DNA from: Microbacterium trichothecenolyticum
GTDB taxonomy: Bacteria; Actinomycetota; Actinomycetes; Actinomycetales; Microbacteriaceae
DNA: 64,000 bases
Assembly (NCBI RefSeq): GCF_000956465.1
Contig: NZ_JYJA01000023.1
Coordinates: forward strand, 1-64,000
Reading direction: 5' to 3'
The translations under genes were made by a program, and so were the position numbers. The notes below the pieces were generated by a model. It worked only from the letters and a program-made list of their open reading frames with translations. It had not been told where the DNA came from and did no database searches. Positions 25,490-34,883 of the stretch are shown piece by piece (position 1 is the stretch's first letter; the number at the start of each line of letters is the position of its first letter).

Positions 25490-26293
25490 ATGAGGGGAAA
25501 CGATTCCGCGCACAGGGAGGGCAGGCGAGAATTGCACGTACGCACGGGGCTCGTGATCGGCGGCATGACCGCTGTCGCGGCGAGCGTCGCGGTCGTGACC
25601 GCCGTCGCCCTCGCGAACACCGCGGCCCTGGCCGACTCGCCGGGCACGAGCATCGCGTCCAAGCGCGTCGTCGTCCCCGCGGCGGGAGCCCCGTCGGCGG
25701 CGCCCCAGCCCGCGCAGGCCACGACACCCGACGCCCTGACCCCCTCGGCCGAGCCGGAAGTGGTCCAGGCGCCCGAACCCGTCGAGGTCGTGCCGCCCCC
25801 GTCGATCAGCCCGCGCACACCGGCGACCGCAGCGCCCGAGAATGCGCCCGCCGCTCCGGCACCTCCCGCAGCGACCGGCGACATCGACTCGGCCATCGCC
25901 GCGGCGAAGGCCGCAGGCACCTGGGACGCGCTGCGCACCTGGGCGGACTCGCACGGCTGGCCCAGCGGCCGGCTCGATGCGCTGATCGCACGGCTGGAGC
26001 GCGAGATCACCGACCAGAACCCGCTGGACGAGGGGAACAAGTCGGGCGGCGCGAACAGTTCGAGTGAATCGAACGACTCCACCGCTCAGCGGCAGGGCGT
26101 CGTCCAGGCTCCCGCACCGGAGCATAAGGTCCCCGCACAGCAGCGGCCCCAGAAGCAGCAGAAGGAGTCCGGTCAGCAGTGGACCGGTCAGAAGCCTCCC
26201 GCGCACGCGGGATCGAACGTCGGAAACGGCAACGGCGCCGGCAACGACGGGAAGAAGGACCAGTCGCGCAATTCCCCAGACAGGCGCGACTGA
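25490..26293 (+). CDS. Proline/alanine-rich envelope protein, unknown
   Basis: 267 residues if ATG 25490 is used; TTG 25532 is attractive because the hydrophobic helix (about 19-43) would then be an N-terminal signal anchor. After it come a Pro/Ala/Val-rich region (about 60-122), a compact segment GDIDSAIAAAKAAGTWDALRTWADSHGWPSGRLDALIARLEREI (about 129-172), and a Gln/Ser/Gly/Asn-rich tail. The middle segment looks like a small helical domain; I do not recognise it. It converges on a two-component system and may be its target, but that is speculation. Confidence 0.65.
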   Translation: MRGNDSAHREGRRELHVRTGLVIGGMTAVAASVAVVTAVALANTAALADSPGTSIASKRVVVPAAGAPSAAPQPAQATTPDALTPSAEPEVVQAPEPVEVVPPPSISPRTPATAAPENAPAAPAPPAATGDIDSAIAAAKAAGTWDALRTWADSHGWPSGRLDALIARLEREITDQNPLDEGNKSGGANSSSESNDSTAQRQGVVQAPAPEHKVPAQQRPQKQQKESGQQWTGQKPPAHAGSNVGNGNGAGNDGKKDQSRNSPDRRD

Positions 26294-26297
26294 CAAC

Positions 26298-26322
26298 GGC
26301 CGGATCCCCCAGTCCGGCCTTT
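26298..26322. terminator. First of two tandem terminators
   Basis: Stem GGCCGGA (26298-26304) with TCCGGCC (26313-26319), loop TCCCCCAG, followed by TTT. It closes the transcript of the secreted-protein gene. Confidence 0.8.
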
Positions 26323-26326
26323 CACA

Positions 26327-26360
26327 GCCCCCGGCGTCCCCCAGCGCCGGGGGCTTCTTC
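26327..26360. terminator. Second tandem terminator, same loop
   Basis: Perfect 10-bp stem GCCCCCGGCG (26327-26336) with CGCCGGGGGC (26345-26354), loop TCCCCCAG, then TTCTTC. The loop is identical to that of the preceding hairpin. It can also stop the convergent response-regulator transcript. Confidence 0.8.
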
Positions 26361-26409
26361 CTGCCTGCGGCGCGTGTGCACCCCGGATCATGGCTGACCC
26401 GGTGGCGGC

Positions 26410-27066
26410 TCACTCCCAGCGGTAGCCCGCGCCGCGGACCGTGACGATGTGGTCGGCGCCGAGCTTGCCGCGCAAGTACCGCACGTACACATCGACCACG
26501 TTCGAACCGGGGTCGAAGTCGAGACCCCACACCCGGCTCAGCAGCTGCTCCCGGCTGAGCACGCGGCCGGGGTTGCGCAGGAACTGTTCCGCGAGGGAGA
26601 ACTCGCGCGCCGACAGATCGACTTCGCGGCCGTCGACGGTCGCGCGGCGGGCGAGGATGTCGAGCACCACGTCGCCGTGCGAGATCGCGACGCCGGGCTG
26701 CGGCACGCTCTCGCGCAGGCGCGAGCGCACGCGTGCCAGCAGCTCCTCGAACGTGAACGGCTTCGGTACGTAGTCGTTGGCGCCCGCGTCCAGCCCGGTG
26801 ACCGTGTCCCGCGTACTGGAACGCGCGGTGAGCATGATCACCGGCACCGCGGAACCTCGGGCCCGCAGCTCGCGCAGCACCTCGAAGCCGTCCATCGTGG
26901 GCAGGCCGACATCGAGGAGCACGAGATCGGCATCCCCGCGCAGCGCCGATTCGAGCCCTTCCGGGCCGTCCTCGAAGACGAGCGTCTCGTAGCCGGCGGC
27001 CTCGAGGCCGCGACTCACGAACGCGGCGATCCGAGGTTCGTCCTCGACGATGAGGATCCTGGTCAT
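26410..27066 (-). CDS. OmpR-family response regulator
   Basis: 218 residues. The receiver domain (1-120) has the acidic pocket VEDEP, phospho-acceptor Asp52 in LVLLDVGLP, and switch residues in MLTARSS and PKPF. The C-terminal winged helix (about 125-218) includes VDLSAREFSLAEQFLRNPGRVLSREQLL and VDVYVRYLRGKLG. Its ATG overlaps the stop of the kinase gene by 4 bases, so both are made from one transcript. Target genes are unknown. Confidence 0.95.
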   Translation of the reverse strand: MTRILIVEDEPRIAAFVSRGLEAAGYETLVFEDGPEGLESALRGDADLVLLDVGLPTMDGFEVLRELRARGSAVPVIMLTARSSTRDTVTGLDAGANDYVPKPFTFEELLARVRSRLRESVPQPGVAISHGDVVLDILARRATVDGREVDLSAREFSLAEQFLRNPGRVLSREQLLSRVWGLDFDPGSNVVDVYVRYLRGKLGADHIVTVRGAGYRWE

Positions 27067-28565
27067 CCGGCGGCCTCCCGTTGCAGCACGTCTCCGGCAC
27101 GAACCGGTGCCGGCAGTTCGGCCTCTGTGGGAGGCAGGTGGATCGTGAATGTCGCGCCGCCGCCCGGCGTATCGGTGACGACGCAGTGCCCGCCGTGGCC
27201 CTTCGCGATCGCATCGACGATGGCGAGGCCGAGACCGGACCCGCCCACCGAGCGCTTCACGTGCGCGCGGTCGAAGCGGCGGAAGATCCTGGCCCGCGCT
27301 CCTGGTGGGATGCCGGGCCCGTGGTCGCGCACCCAGAGCCGTGAGCCGTCATCGGAGTGGGCACTGCCGATCTCGATGGGGCTGCCTTCGGGCGTGTATT
27401 TGGCGGCGTTGTCGGCGAGCTGCAGCCATGCCTGCAGCAGGCGGTCCTGGTCGCCGACCGTGACGCCCTCGGCACGGGCCTCGATCGTCCAGTGGTGCCC
27501 GGGGATGACGGCGACGAGCTCGCCCACCCGCTCGGTGAGCGAGGCGAGGTCGACCGTTCCGAGGCTGTAGGAGTCGGCCTCGGCGGTGGCCAGCAGGTCG
27601 ATGTCCTCGACGAGCCGCGTGAGCCGGTCGAGCTCCGCGATGCCGATGTCCCGGGCGGACGCCACGTCCGCCGCATCCTGCGGATTCATGAGCTCGAGGT
27701 GCCCCCGCACGATCGTGATCGGCGTCTTCAGCTCGTGGCGCACGTCGTCGAGAAGCTGTCGCTGCACATCGACGGAATCCTCCAGGCGATCGAGCATCGA
27801 GTTGACCGTGCGCGACAGGTCGGCGATGTCGTCATTGCCCTGGGGCTCGAGTCGATGCGAAAGGTCGGTGATCGAGATGGCGTCGGCCGTCTCGCGGAGG
27901 CGGCGGATCGGCGACAGCAGCCGGCCGGTGACGAACCACCCCACGATCCCGATCGCGAACAGCACGGCGACCGCTGCGATGACGTACGTCGTCATGGCGA
28001 AGGTCACCGGCTGCAGCTCCGCGCTCAGATCGACCGCGCGGACGTACAGGCCCTGTCGCGGATCGCCGGCCATGCTCACCGGGATCGCGATGTAGCGGAG
28101 CGAACCCTGGTCGGTGACGGCGGTGCCCCGCTTCGTGTCGCCTTTCGCAGTCTCCCGGACGACCCGATCGATGAGCTGCTTGTTCTCAGCGATGCTGAAG
28201 CCCGACAACGTCTGCGGCGCCCATCGCGGAACTCCGTCGATCAGAGCGAGCGACGCCTCGTTGCGAGCAGGGACCAAGCGTGCCACCACCGCGTTCAGGT
28301 AATCGTCGACGTTCTGGAAGTCGTTCTTGTCGAGATCCTCCACCGCCGCGGAGGTACCGTCGGTCGGGTCGACCGCTTCACCGGTCGCGACGTCCTCGAG
28401 GACCTTCACCTGGTCCTTGAGACGTTCGTTCACGTCGCCGAGCGCCTGTTCGCGCTGCACCAGGAACGTGACGCTGCCCACGATCGCCAGACCCACGCAC
28501 GCGACCGCCAGGATCGCGGCGAGGATCCTGACGCGCGCGGGAACCGGGCGGGGCGTTCGGGCCAT
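27063..28565 (-). CDS. Sensor histidine kinase, HAMP-containing
   Basis: 500 residues. Transmembrane helix 1 (about 13-33), an extracellular sensor region (about 34-187), helix 2 (about 188-210), HAMP (LLSPIRRLRETADAISITDLSHRL), HisKA with phospho-acceptor His277 (DDVRHELKTPITIVRGHLEL), and HATPase_c with N box QLADNAAKYTPEG, G1 DHGPGIP and G2 GGSGLGL. The sensor region is rich in charged residues and resembles no ligand-binding fold I know. ATG 28565 starts the basic MARTPRPVPARVR before helix 1. Confidence 0.93.
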   Translation of the reverse strand: MARTPRPVPARVRILAAILAVACVGLAIVGSVTFLVQREQALGDVNERLKDQVKVLEDVATGEAVDPTDGTSAAVEDLDKNDFQNVDDYLNAVVARLVPARNEASLALIDGVPRWAPQTLSGFSIAENKQLIDRVVRETAKGDTKRGTAVTDQGSLRYIAIPVSMAGDPRQGLYVRAVDLSAELQPVTFAMTTYVIAAVAVLFAIGIVGWFVTGRLLSPIRRLRETADAISITDLSHRLEPQGNDDIADLSRTVNSMLDRLEDSVDVQRQLLDDVRHELKTPITIVRGHLELMNPQDAADVASARDIGIAELDRLTRLVEDIDLLATAEADSYSLGTVDLASLTERVGELVAVIPGHHWTIEARAEGVTVGDQDRLLQAWLQLADNAAKYTPEGSPIEIGSAHSDDGSRLWVRDHGPGIPPGARARIFRRFDRAHVKRSVGGSGLGLAIVDAIAKGHGGHCVVTDTPGGGATFTIHLPPTEAELPAPVRAGDVLQREAAG

Positions 28566-28613
28566 GACCTGATTATCCCGCCGACGCACGGCTGGCGGCA
28601 TGGGGTGGGCGGA

Positions 28614-30008
28614 TCAGCCCGGGTGCGTCATCGAGAGAAGGTCGAGCTTCTCGTCGAGCTGCTCGAGCGTGAGCTCGCCGCGCTCGACGTAGCCGAGGTC
28701 GATCACGGCCTCGCGCACCGTGATGCCCTTCGCGACGGAGTGCTTGGCGATCTTGGCGGCGGCCTCGTAGCCGATGAGCTTGTTGAGCGGCGTGACGATC
28801 GACGGCGACATGCCGGCGTACGCCGCGGCGCGCTCGATGTTCGCCTCCAGACCGTCGATGGTCTTGTCGGCGAGCACCCGTGAGGTGTTCGCGAGCAGCT
28901 CGATCGACTCGAGCACCGCGCTGCCCATGATCGGGATGGCGACGTTGAGCTCGAAGGCACCGGAGGCGCCCGCCCATGCGACGGTCGCATCGTTGCCGAT
29001 GACGCGGGCGCACACCATGAGCGTGGCCTCGGGGATCACTGGGTTGACCTTGCCGGGCATGATCGACGATCCGGGCTGCAGGTCGGGGATGTGCAGCTCG
29101 CCGAGGCCCGTGTTCGGGCCGGAGCCCATCCAGCGGAGGTCGTTGTTGATCTTGGTCAGCGACACCGCGATGGTGCGAAGGGCGCCGGATGCCTCGACCA
29201 GGCCGTCGCGGTTGGCCTGGGCCTCGAAGTGGTCCTTGGCCTCGGTGATCGGCAGCTCGGTGTCGGCGACGATGAGCTCGATCACGCGCTGCGGGAAGCC
29301 GAGCGGAGTGTTGATGCCGGTGCCGACCGCGGTCCCGCCGAGGGGGACCTCGGCGACGCGCGGGAGTACGGCCTGCACGCGCTCGATGCCGAGGCGGATC
29401 TGGCGGGCGTAGCCGCCGAACTCCTGCCCGAGGGTCACGGGAGTCGCGTCCATGAGGTGGGTGCGGCCGGACTTGACGACGGTCTTCCAGAGGTCGGCCT
29501 TCGCCTCGAGGGCGACGGCCAGGTGGTCGAGCGCGGGGATCAGGTCGTCGATGAGCTCCTGCGTCACGGCGATGTGCACCGAGGTCGGGAACACGTCGTT
29601 GGACGACTGCGAGGCGTTGACATGGTCGTTCGGGTGCACGGTCGCGCCGAGCGCCTGGGTGGCGAGGGTCGCGAGCACCTCGTTCATGTTCATGTTCGAC
29701 GACGTGCCGCTGCCGGTCTGGTAGACGTCGATCGGGAACTGGTCGGCGAACTCGCCGGCGATGATGCGGTCGGCGGCGCCGGCGATGGCGTCGGCGATGA
29801 CGCCGTCGAGCGTGCCGAGCTCCTTGTTCGCGAGCGCCGCGGCCTTCTTGATGCGCGCGAGCGCGACGATCTGGGCGGGCTCGAGCCGGTCGCCGGAGAT
29901 CGGGAAGTTCTCGACGGCGCGCTGCGTCTGCGCAGCGTAGAGCGCGTTCTTGGGAACGCGCACCTCGCCCATGGTGTCGTGCTCGATGCGGTACTCGATG
30001 TCGGTCAC
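28614..30008 (-). CDS. fumC: Class II fumarate hydratase
   Basis: TCA-cycle enzyme hydrating fumarate to malate; 464 residues, a homotetrameric cytoplasmic protein. Diagnostic segments are [61 protein letters not shown] and the superfamily signature [14 protein letters not shown] 30008 was chosen over the in-frame GTG 30023 because GAGGAA sits between them at ribosome-site distance. It is 54 bases downstream of the carbonic anhydrase gene on the same strand. As in M. tuberculosis, fumC, glpX and DUF4245 genes are all in one region. Confidence 0.96.
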   Translation of the reverse strand: MTDIEYRIEHDTMGEVRVPKNALYAAQTQRAVENFPISGDRLEPAQIVALARIKKAAALANKELGTLDGVIADAIAGAADRIIAGEFADQFPIDVYQTGSGTSSNMNMNEVLATLATQALGATVHPNDHVNASQSSNDVFPTSVHIAVTQELIDDLIPALDHLAVALEAKADLWKTVVKSGRTHLMDATPVTLGQEFGGYARQIRLGIERVQAVLPRVAEVPLGGTAVGTGINTPLGFPQRVIELIVADTELPITEAKDHFEAQANRDGLVEASGALRTIAVSLTKINNDLRWMGSGPNTGLGELHIPDLQPGSSIMPGKVNPVIPEATLMVCARVIGNDATVAWAGASGAFELNVAIPIMGSAVLESIELLANTSRVLADKTIDGLEANIERAAAYAGMSPSIVTPLNKLIGYEAAAKIAKHSVAKGITVREAVIDLGYVERGELTLEQLDEKLDLLSMTHPG

Positions 30009-30062
30009 GTCGTTGTTCCTCACGTGTCGGTACAGGGGTGTCTTGGCAGAGCTTTTTTGTGT

Positions 30063-30713
30063 TCAGGCGGTGTCGGTGATCCCGACGATGACGTCGGGCA
30101 CCGCGGTGCCTTCGCCGAGGCGGTAGTTGGCGCCGACGATCGCGAGGCGCCCTTCGGCGACGGCGGAGCTGATCAGCTCGGAGGAGTGCAGCAGCTCGCC
30201 GACGGTGTCGCGGAGATGCTCGCGACCCACCTCTTCGGCGTCGATCACGTCGGGGTACTCGCCGTCCACGGCGGACGCCCGCTGGACGCGGCGCACCGCG
30301 GGCACGATCGGCGAGATCAGCCGCCAGATGTGCGGGGGCAGCGGATCGGCGTCGGGGCTGGTGCTGTCGATCGCCGCGCGGACTGCGCCGCAGGCGTCGT
30401 GGCCCAGCACCACGATGAGGGGCACTTCGAGCACCGCGACGGCGTACTCGAGGCTGCCCACGACGGATTCGGAGACGACCTGGCCCGCGTTGCGGACGAC
30501 GAAGAGGTCGCCGAGGCCCTTGTCGAAGATGATCTCCGCCGCCAGACGCGAGTCCGCGCAGCCGAAGAGGGCGGCGCGGGGTCGCTGCCCTCCCGCGAGT
30601 TCATGCCGGGTGTCGGCGTCCTGCCGAGGGTGGCGGGGTTCGCCGGCGACGAAGCGCGCGTTGCCGCGCTGCATCTCCCGCCAGGCCTTCGCGGGGGTGG
30701 GCTGATCGGTCAC
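30063..30713 (-). CDS. Beta-class carbonic anhydrase
   Basis: 216 residues. The zinc site is LFGCADSR (Cys, with the Asp-Arg dyad) and VLGHDACGA (His and Cys), plus VVRNAGQVV between them. It interconverts CO2 and bicarbonate in the cytoplasm, supplying carboxylases. GTG 30713 overlaps the DUF4245 stop (GTGA), so it is coupled to that gene. The conserved C-terminus IVGANYRLGEGTAVPDVIVG is typical of actinobacterial members. Confidence 0.93.
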   Translation of the reverse strand: MTDQPTPAKAWREMQRGNARFVAGEPRHPRQDADTRHELAGGQRPRAALFGCADSRLAAEIIFDKGLGDLFVVRNAGQVVSESVVGSLEYAVAVLEVPLIVVLGHDACGAVRAAIDSTSPDADPLPPHIWRLISPIVPAVRRVQRASAVDGEYPDVIDAEEVGREHLRDTVGELLHSSELISSAVAEGRLAIVGANYRLGEGTAVPDVIVGITDTA

Positions 30714-31357
30714 TCGGCCTCCTGGCGCAGTGCGGTGATCTGGTCTGTGACGGAGCGTGCCGTCTCTTCGAGGGCGGTCTCGCCGGCGGCGCCGTAGATG
30801 AGCACCGTGTCGGTGCCGGCGTCGGTGGCGAGCGCGACCGAGATGTTCCCGGTGCGGTCGGGGTCGAGTTCGTAGCGCTCCCAGGTGATGCCGTCGATCG
30901 TGACGGTGTCCTGCGGGGCGGAGCCCGAGAGCACGCGGGCCGGCCACGCCTCGTCGGCATCGAATCCCTGCGCGACGCGCAGGAAGCCGCGCTCGTCCTC
31001 CTCGGCGGGGGCGTAGACGACGGTGAACGCGCGGACCCCGCCGTTGCCCTCGATGCCGGCGCGGTTCACGATCCACGCATCGGACATCTCCGCAGTGATG
31101 ACCGTGCGCCCCTCGGAGGCGGCGACGCCCGCTGCGACCGAGGCGACGTCGATCGCTTCGCGCGGCGGCGGGGTGCCGCGGGGCACGGCGGCGATGATCA
31201 CGATCACGACCGCCAGCGTCGCGAGCAGCGCCGCGATGAGATTGCGCACGTTCTGGCTCGAGCGGTAGATCCGCGACGACTCGGCCTTGCGGTCGGCGGT
31301 CTCCTCGGGCGTCTCGGGGCGACCGAGTTCGGCGACGATCCGTGGTCCGCGTGCCAT
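30710..31357 (-). CDS. DUF4245 membrane protein
   Basis: 215 residues: cytoplasmic N-terminus with SSRIYRSSQNVRNLIAAL, one transmembrane helix (about 39-60), and an extracytoplasmic DUF4245 domain with WIVNRAGIEGNGGVRAFTVVYAP and GITWERYELDPDRTGNISVAL. Function unknown; conserved across actinobacteria near xseB/xseA and fumC. Its ATG overlaps the xseB stop by one base and its own stop overlaps the carbonic anhydrase start, giving a tightly coupled gene string. Confidence 0.88.
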   Translation of the reverse strand: MARGPRIVAELGRPETPEETADRKAESSRIYRSSQNVRNLIAALLATLAVVIVIIAAVPRGTPPPREAIDVASVAAGVAASEGRTVITAEMSDAWIVNRAGIEGNGGVRAFTVVYAPAEEDERGFLRVAQGFDADEAWPARVLSGSAPQDTVTIDGITWERYELDPDRTGNISVALATDAGTDTVLIYGAAGETALEETARSVTDQITALRQEAE

Positions 31358-31605
31358 CAGTGCACCTCGCCCTGCGCGCGATCGGCGGAGGCGCGTGCGG
31401 CCTCGAGCCGGCGCTTGGCCCCCAGCAGCCATTCCTCGCAACGAGCGGCGAGCGCCTCGCCGCGCTCCCAGAGAGCGAGGGAGTGCTCGAGGGTCGGGGC
31501 GCCCTGCTCGAGTTCGGCGACGACGCGGACGAGTTCATCGCGCGCCTGCTCGAACGAGAGGGTCGCGACGTCCGTGAGGGCGCCGCTCGTCTCAGTCATA
31601 GTCAC
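31357..31605 (-). CDS. xseB: Exodeoxyribonuclease VII small subunit
   Basis: 82 residues with the XseB pattern [45 protein letters not shown], a helical hairpin that wraps the large subunit. ExoVII degrades single-stranded DNA to oligonucleotides. It lies 77 bases after xseA on the same strand. ATG 31599 is an alternative start two codons in. Confidence 0.95.
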   Translation of the reverse strand: MTMTETSGALTDVATLSFEQARDELVRVVAELEQGAPTLEHSLALWERGEALAARCEEWLLGAKRRLEAARASADRAQGEVH

Positions 31606-31682
31606 AGTCTATTCGGCTGCGGGGTCCGCCCCGCGCGCCGCTCGTTCGGACGCAGGACCGGCCCGCGCCCCGCCCGATTCGG

Positions 31683-32981
31683 CTAGACGACGTCGCCCGC
31701 CCGGCCCTCGTCCTCCGCGATCTCGCCCTCGGAGCGTGCCGCGAACGAGCCGCGTCCGACGGTGACGACGATGGGGGTGGAGGGCGGAGCCTGCGTCGCG
31801 TCGCGCACGATGACACCGTCGGCGAGGTGCGCGATCGCGTAGCCGCGGGCCAGGGTCGATGCGGGGGAGAGGGCGCGCAGCGTCGCGCGGAGCTCGGCCG
31901 TGCGCTGCTCCTGGATGCGCAGCGACCGGTCGATGCGATCGCGCCCGCGCGCGGCGAGGAGCTCGACCTCGTGCGAGCGGGTGGTCAGCAGTGTCTCGGG
32001 GTCGCGCAGCACCGGGCGGGAACGCAGCTGCTCGAGCTGGGCGATGTCGTGCGAGATGCGCTGCGTGAGCCGTGTGTTCATACGGGCGCGCAGCTGCCCG
32101 ACGAGCGCGCGCTGCTCAGCGACATCCGGCACGACGCGTTTGGCGGCGTCGGTCGGGGTCGACGCGCGCAGGTCGGCGACGTCGTCGAGGAGCGGATGGT
32201 CGTTCTCGTGGCCGATGGCGCTGACGACGGGAGTGGATGCCGCCGCCACCGCCCGGATCAGGCGTTCGTCGCTGAAGCCGAGCAGGGTCTGCGGGTCGCC
32301 GCCGCCGCGGGCGATGATGATGACGTCGACGTCGGGTGCGGCATCCAGCGCCTTCAGAGCCGCGATCGTCTCGGGAACGCACCGGTCGCCCTGCACGGCG
32401 GCGTATTTCGTCTGGAACCTCACCTGCGGCCAGCGCAGCTCGGCGTTGCGATGGACGTCCTTCTCGGCATCCGAGTTCTCGCCGGTGATGAGGCCGATGA
32501 GGTGCGGCAGGAAGGGGAGAGGCTTCTTGCGGGACGGGTCGAAGAGACCTTCGGACCGCAGCTGCACGCGCAGGCGCTCCAGCTTCTCCAGCTGGTCGCC
32601 GAGTCCCACGTGACGCATCGCCGAGACGCCGAAGCTGAAGTCGCCGTTCTTCACGAAGTAGTCGGCTTTTACGCACGCGATCACGTGGTCGCCGACCTTC
32701 AGGTCTCCGGGCAGCCGGTCTCGCGTGGACGACCAGATGCGGAACGAGACGGTGGCGTCGGTCACCAGATCCTTCAGGCGGCCGAAGACGTTGCCGCCGC
32801 GCTGGTTCCACCCCGTGATCTCGCCCTCGACCCAGACCGAGCCCCATGTCTGGACGAAACCGCGGATCGTGTCGTTGAGCCGGGCGACGGAGGTCGGCGC
32901 CTGCGCCGTGGAGTCACGCGGCGCGACCGAGTCCGGGGGCGGCGGCTCGCCGGGGACGGTGGCGGGCTGGAAACTCGTCAT
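31683..32981 (-). CDS. xseA: Exodeoxyribonuclease VII large subunit
   Basis: 432 residues. The N-terminal OB fold (about 33-135) contains VWVEGEITGWNQRGGNVFGRLKD; the catalytic domain carries LPHLIGLITGENSDAEKDV, the VIIIARGGGDPQTLLGFSDE block and VSAIGHENDHPLLDDVADLRASTPTDAA. A C-terminal coiled coil and the ARGYAI segment follow. It acts with XseB. It is divergent from ispH across 107 bases, the same arrangement as in mycobacteria. Confidence 0.96.
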   Translation of the reverse strand: MTSFQPATVPGEPPPPDSVAPRDSTAQAPTSVARLNDTIRGFVQTWGSVWVEGEITGWNQRGGNVFGRLKDLVTDATVSFRIWSSTRDRLPGDLKVGDHVIACVKADYFVKNGDFSFGVSAMRHVGLGDQLEKLERLRVQLRSEGLFDPSRKKPLPFLPHLIGLITGENSDAEKDVHRNAELRWPQVRFQTKYAAVQGDRCVPETIAALKALDAAPDVDVIIIARGGGDPQTLLGFSDERLIRAVAAASTPVVSAIGHENDHPLLDDVADLRASTPTDAAKRVVPDVAEQRALVGQLRARMNTRLTQRISHDIAQLEQLRSRPVLRDPETLLTTRSHEVELLAARGRDRIDRSLRIQEQRTAELRATLRALSPASTLARGYAIAHLADGVIVRDATQAPPSTPIVVTVGRGSFAARSEGEIAEDEGRAGDVV

Positions 32982-33088
32982 GCGGTCCTTTCGTGCCCGG
33001 GAAGGGCTTGCTCTCGCCGGTCGGCCGGCGGGCGCCGCGGGCTCCCGGTCGGAGGCCGCGCTCAGGAGCCCGCCCGTAGAATCGAGGG

Positions 33089-34180
33089 GTGAGCATCAGC
33101 ACCGCGGGACAGACCCGAGCGAGTCAGGCCCCTGTGAGCATGCCCGTCCCGCGGATCCCGCGGCGGCGCGAACCGCTCAAGGATATCGCCGGGGCCGGAC
33201 ACAAGCGGGTGCTCCTGGCATCCCCGCGCGGCTACTGCGCGGGGGTGGACCGCGCCGTCATCGCCGTCGAGAAGGCGCTCGAGCGCTACGGCGCACCGGT
33301 GTACGTGCGCAAGCAGATCGTGCACAACATCCACGTCGTCACCGAGCTCGAGAAACAGGGCGCCATCTTCGTCGAAGAGGTGGATGAGGTCCCCTCGGGC
33401 GCCCACGTCGTGTTCAGCGCGCACGGGGTGTCGCCCGCGGTCGTGAACGCGGCATCCGATCGCGGTCTCCGCGCCATCGACGCCACGTGCCCGCTCGTCA
33501 CGAAGGTGCATCGCGAGGCCGTGCGCTTCGCGCGGGACGACTTCGAGATCCTCCTGATCGGCCACGTCGGCCACGAGGAGGTCGAAGGCACCGCGGGTGA
33601 GGCTCCCGACCATGTGACCATCGTGAACTCGCCCGAGGAGGCCGACACCATCGAGGTTCGCGATCCCTCGAAGGTCGTGTGGCTGTCGCAGACGACGCTC
33701 TCGGTCGACGAGACGATGGAGACCGTGCGCCGTCTGCGGGTGCGCTTCCCTGAGCTGCAGGATCCGCCGTCGGACGACATCTGCTACGCCACCCAGAACC
33801 GCCAGGTCGCGATTAAGAAGGTCGCGAAGGATGCCGATCTCGTGATCGTCGTCGGGTCGGCCAACTCGTCGAACAGTGTCCGACTCGTCGAGGTCGCGCT
33901 GGAGCACGGCGCGAAGGCCGCCTACCGCGTCGACTACGCCGACGAGGTCGAGCAGGCGTGGCTCGAGGGGGTCGAGACCGTCGGCGTCACCAGCGGCGCG
34001 TCGGTGCCCGAAGTGCTCGTGCAGCAGGTGCTCGACGACCTCGCTGCGGCCGGCTACCGCGACGTCGAAGAGGTGCGCACCGCCGAGGAGGATCTGCAGT
34101 TCTCCCTTCCGAAGGAGCTGCGAACGGATGCCGCCGGCAAGCGCGACGACCGCGCCCTGGGTGGACGGACCCGCTCGTGA
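33089..34180 (+). CDS. ispH: 4-hydroxy-3-methylbut-2-enyl diphosphate reductase
   Basis: Last enzyme of the MEP pathway, an iron-sulfur protein that yields IPP and DMAPP. The 363-residue sequence has the three cluster cysteines: Cys50 ([13 protein letters not shown]), Cys134 (DATCPLVTK) and Cys232 ([11 protein letters not shown]), plus the His residues in VHNIHV and SAHGVSP. An N-terminal extension of about 35 residues precedes the core. GTG 33089. Its last codons overlap the next gene (GTGA at 34177). The cis-prenyltransferase at 21858 uses its products. Confidence 0.97.
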   Translation: MSISTAGQTRASQAPVSMPVPRIPRRREPLKDIAGAGHKRVLLASPRGYCAGVDRAVIAVEKALERYGAPVYVRKQIVHNIHVVTELEKQGAIFVEEVDEVPSGAHVVFSAHGVSPAVVNAASDRGLRAIDATCPLVTKVHREAVRFARDDFEILLIGHVGHEEVEGTAGEAPDHVTIVNSPEEADTIEVRDPSKVVWLSQTTLSVDETMETVRRLRVRFPELQDPPSDDICYATQNRQVAIKKVAKDADLVIVVGSANSSNSVRLVEVALEHGAKAAYRVDYADEVEQAWLEGVETVGVTSGASVPEVLVQQVLDDLAAAGYRDVEEVRTAEEDLQFSLPKELRTDAAGKRDDRALGGRTRS

Positions 34181-34746
34181 GCGACGCCGTCGACGCCCAG
34201 CCCGATCCGCGCTCGCGTCCCCGTCCCCAGTTCGGCGAGTACGCGACGCCGGAGGAGCAGCGGGCACGCATCCAGGAGCCGGCTCCGTGGCAGCTGGAGC
34301 CGATCGCGCCGATCATGACGGATGCCCCGGCAGACGGCATCCCACCCGCTCCTGCCGTCGCCGAGAAGCGTCCGCACCCCGTCGACCGCATCGTGACGTT
34401 CGCGCTGCTCGCCTACGGCCTCGTCAACGTGATCACCTCGGTGCCGGCGTTCCTCGACTACGGCTCGTACGCCGAGACGATGCTCGGGCTGATGGGCGCC
34501 GACGTGCAGCTCTCGGATCCCGCCGCCGGAGAACCCTGGGCGATCGCCGCAGTGCTCGTCCTCGTGGCCGGCTGGTGCGTCACGGCGGCCCTCTCGGTCT
34601 GGAACATCCGCCGCGCCCGCCTGACATGGTGGATCCCGCTGGTGGGCGGCATCGTCTTCTCGCTGATCGCGGGCGCGCTCATGGTCGCGCCGCTGACGAA
34701 CGACCCCGCGGTCTGGCAGGCGCTCCTCGACAGCGCGCGGCTCTGA
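34177..34746 (+). CDS. DUF6264-like membrane protein
   Basis: 189 residues: a Pro-rich cytoplasmic N-terminus ([22 protein letters not shown]), then three hydrophobic segments (about 69-91, 113-135, 145-168). The [16 protein letters not shown] motif followed by three helices is common in Microbacteriaceae proteins labelled DUF6264; function unknown. GTG 34177 overlaps the ispH stop, so it is translationally coupled. A perfect hairpin follows its stop. Confidence 0.75.
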   Translation: MSDAVDAQPDPRSRPRPQFGEYATPEEQRARIQEPAPWQLEPIAPIMTDAPADGIPPAPAVAEKRPHPVDRIVTFALLAYGLVNVITSVPAFLDYGSYAETMLGLMGADVQLSDPAAGEPWAIAAVLVLVAGWCVTAALSVWNIRRARLTWWIPLVGGIVFSLIAGALMVAPLTNDPAVWQALLDSARL

Positions 34747-34751
34747 CCTTC

Positions 34752-34776
34752 CGCGGCGCGCGGATCGCGCGCCGCG
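34752..34776 (+). terminator. Terminator hairpin after ispH-DUF6264
   Basis: Perfect 11-bp GC-only stem CGCGGCGCGCG (34752-34762) with CGCGCGCCGCG (34766-34776) and a 3-base loop. A second small hairpin CCCGC-AACG-GCGGG follows at 34781-34794. Confidence 0.7.
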
Positions 34777-34796
34777 ATGTCCCGCAACGGCGGGTC

Positions 34797-34883
34797 CATA
34801 CTCACAGGTGACGACACGGGCGTGCTGCGGATTCACGTGAACCCGCAGGTGGTGTGTCTCGTGTCTCCTGCGGGAGGTGATGG
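34797..34883 (+). promoter_or_regulatory. Promoter and two-state leader of the ECF sigma gene
   Basis: CATACT (34797-34802) is a plausible -10 box, giving a leader of about 75 bases. Structure A is a 24-base near-palindrome: CTGCGG (34825-34830), core TTCACGTGAA (34832-34841), CCGCAG (34843-34848). Structure B pairs CCCGCAGG (34842-34849) with CCTGCGGG (34867-34874), which covers the start of the ribosome site GGGAGG (34872-34877). Both use the same CCGCAG strand, so they exclude each other. A tandem GTGTCTC repeat (34854-34867) fills the loop of B. Confidence 0.45.

Noticed and set aside
33958..34176. In-frame extension of the DUF6264-like gene into ispH
   Set aside because: The extra 73 codons lie inside conserved ispH sequence and are Arg-rich shadow; the GTGA overlap at 34177 is the natural start.
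34825..34848. TTCACGTGAA palindrome as a genuine parS site
   Set aside because: Only 12 of 16 positions match the parS consensus, the outer arms fit an RNA stem better, and no origin-region genes (parA, parB, dnaA, gidB) are nearby. Kept only as an alternative in the leader finding.
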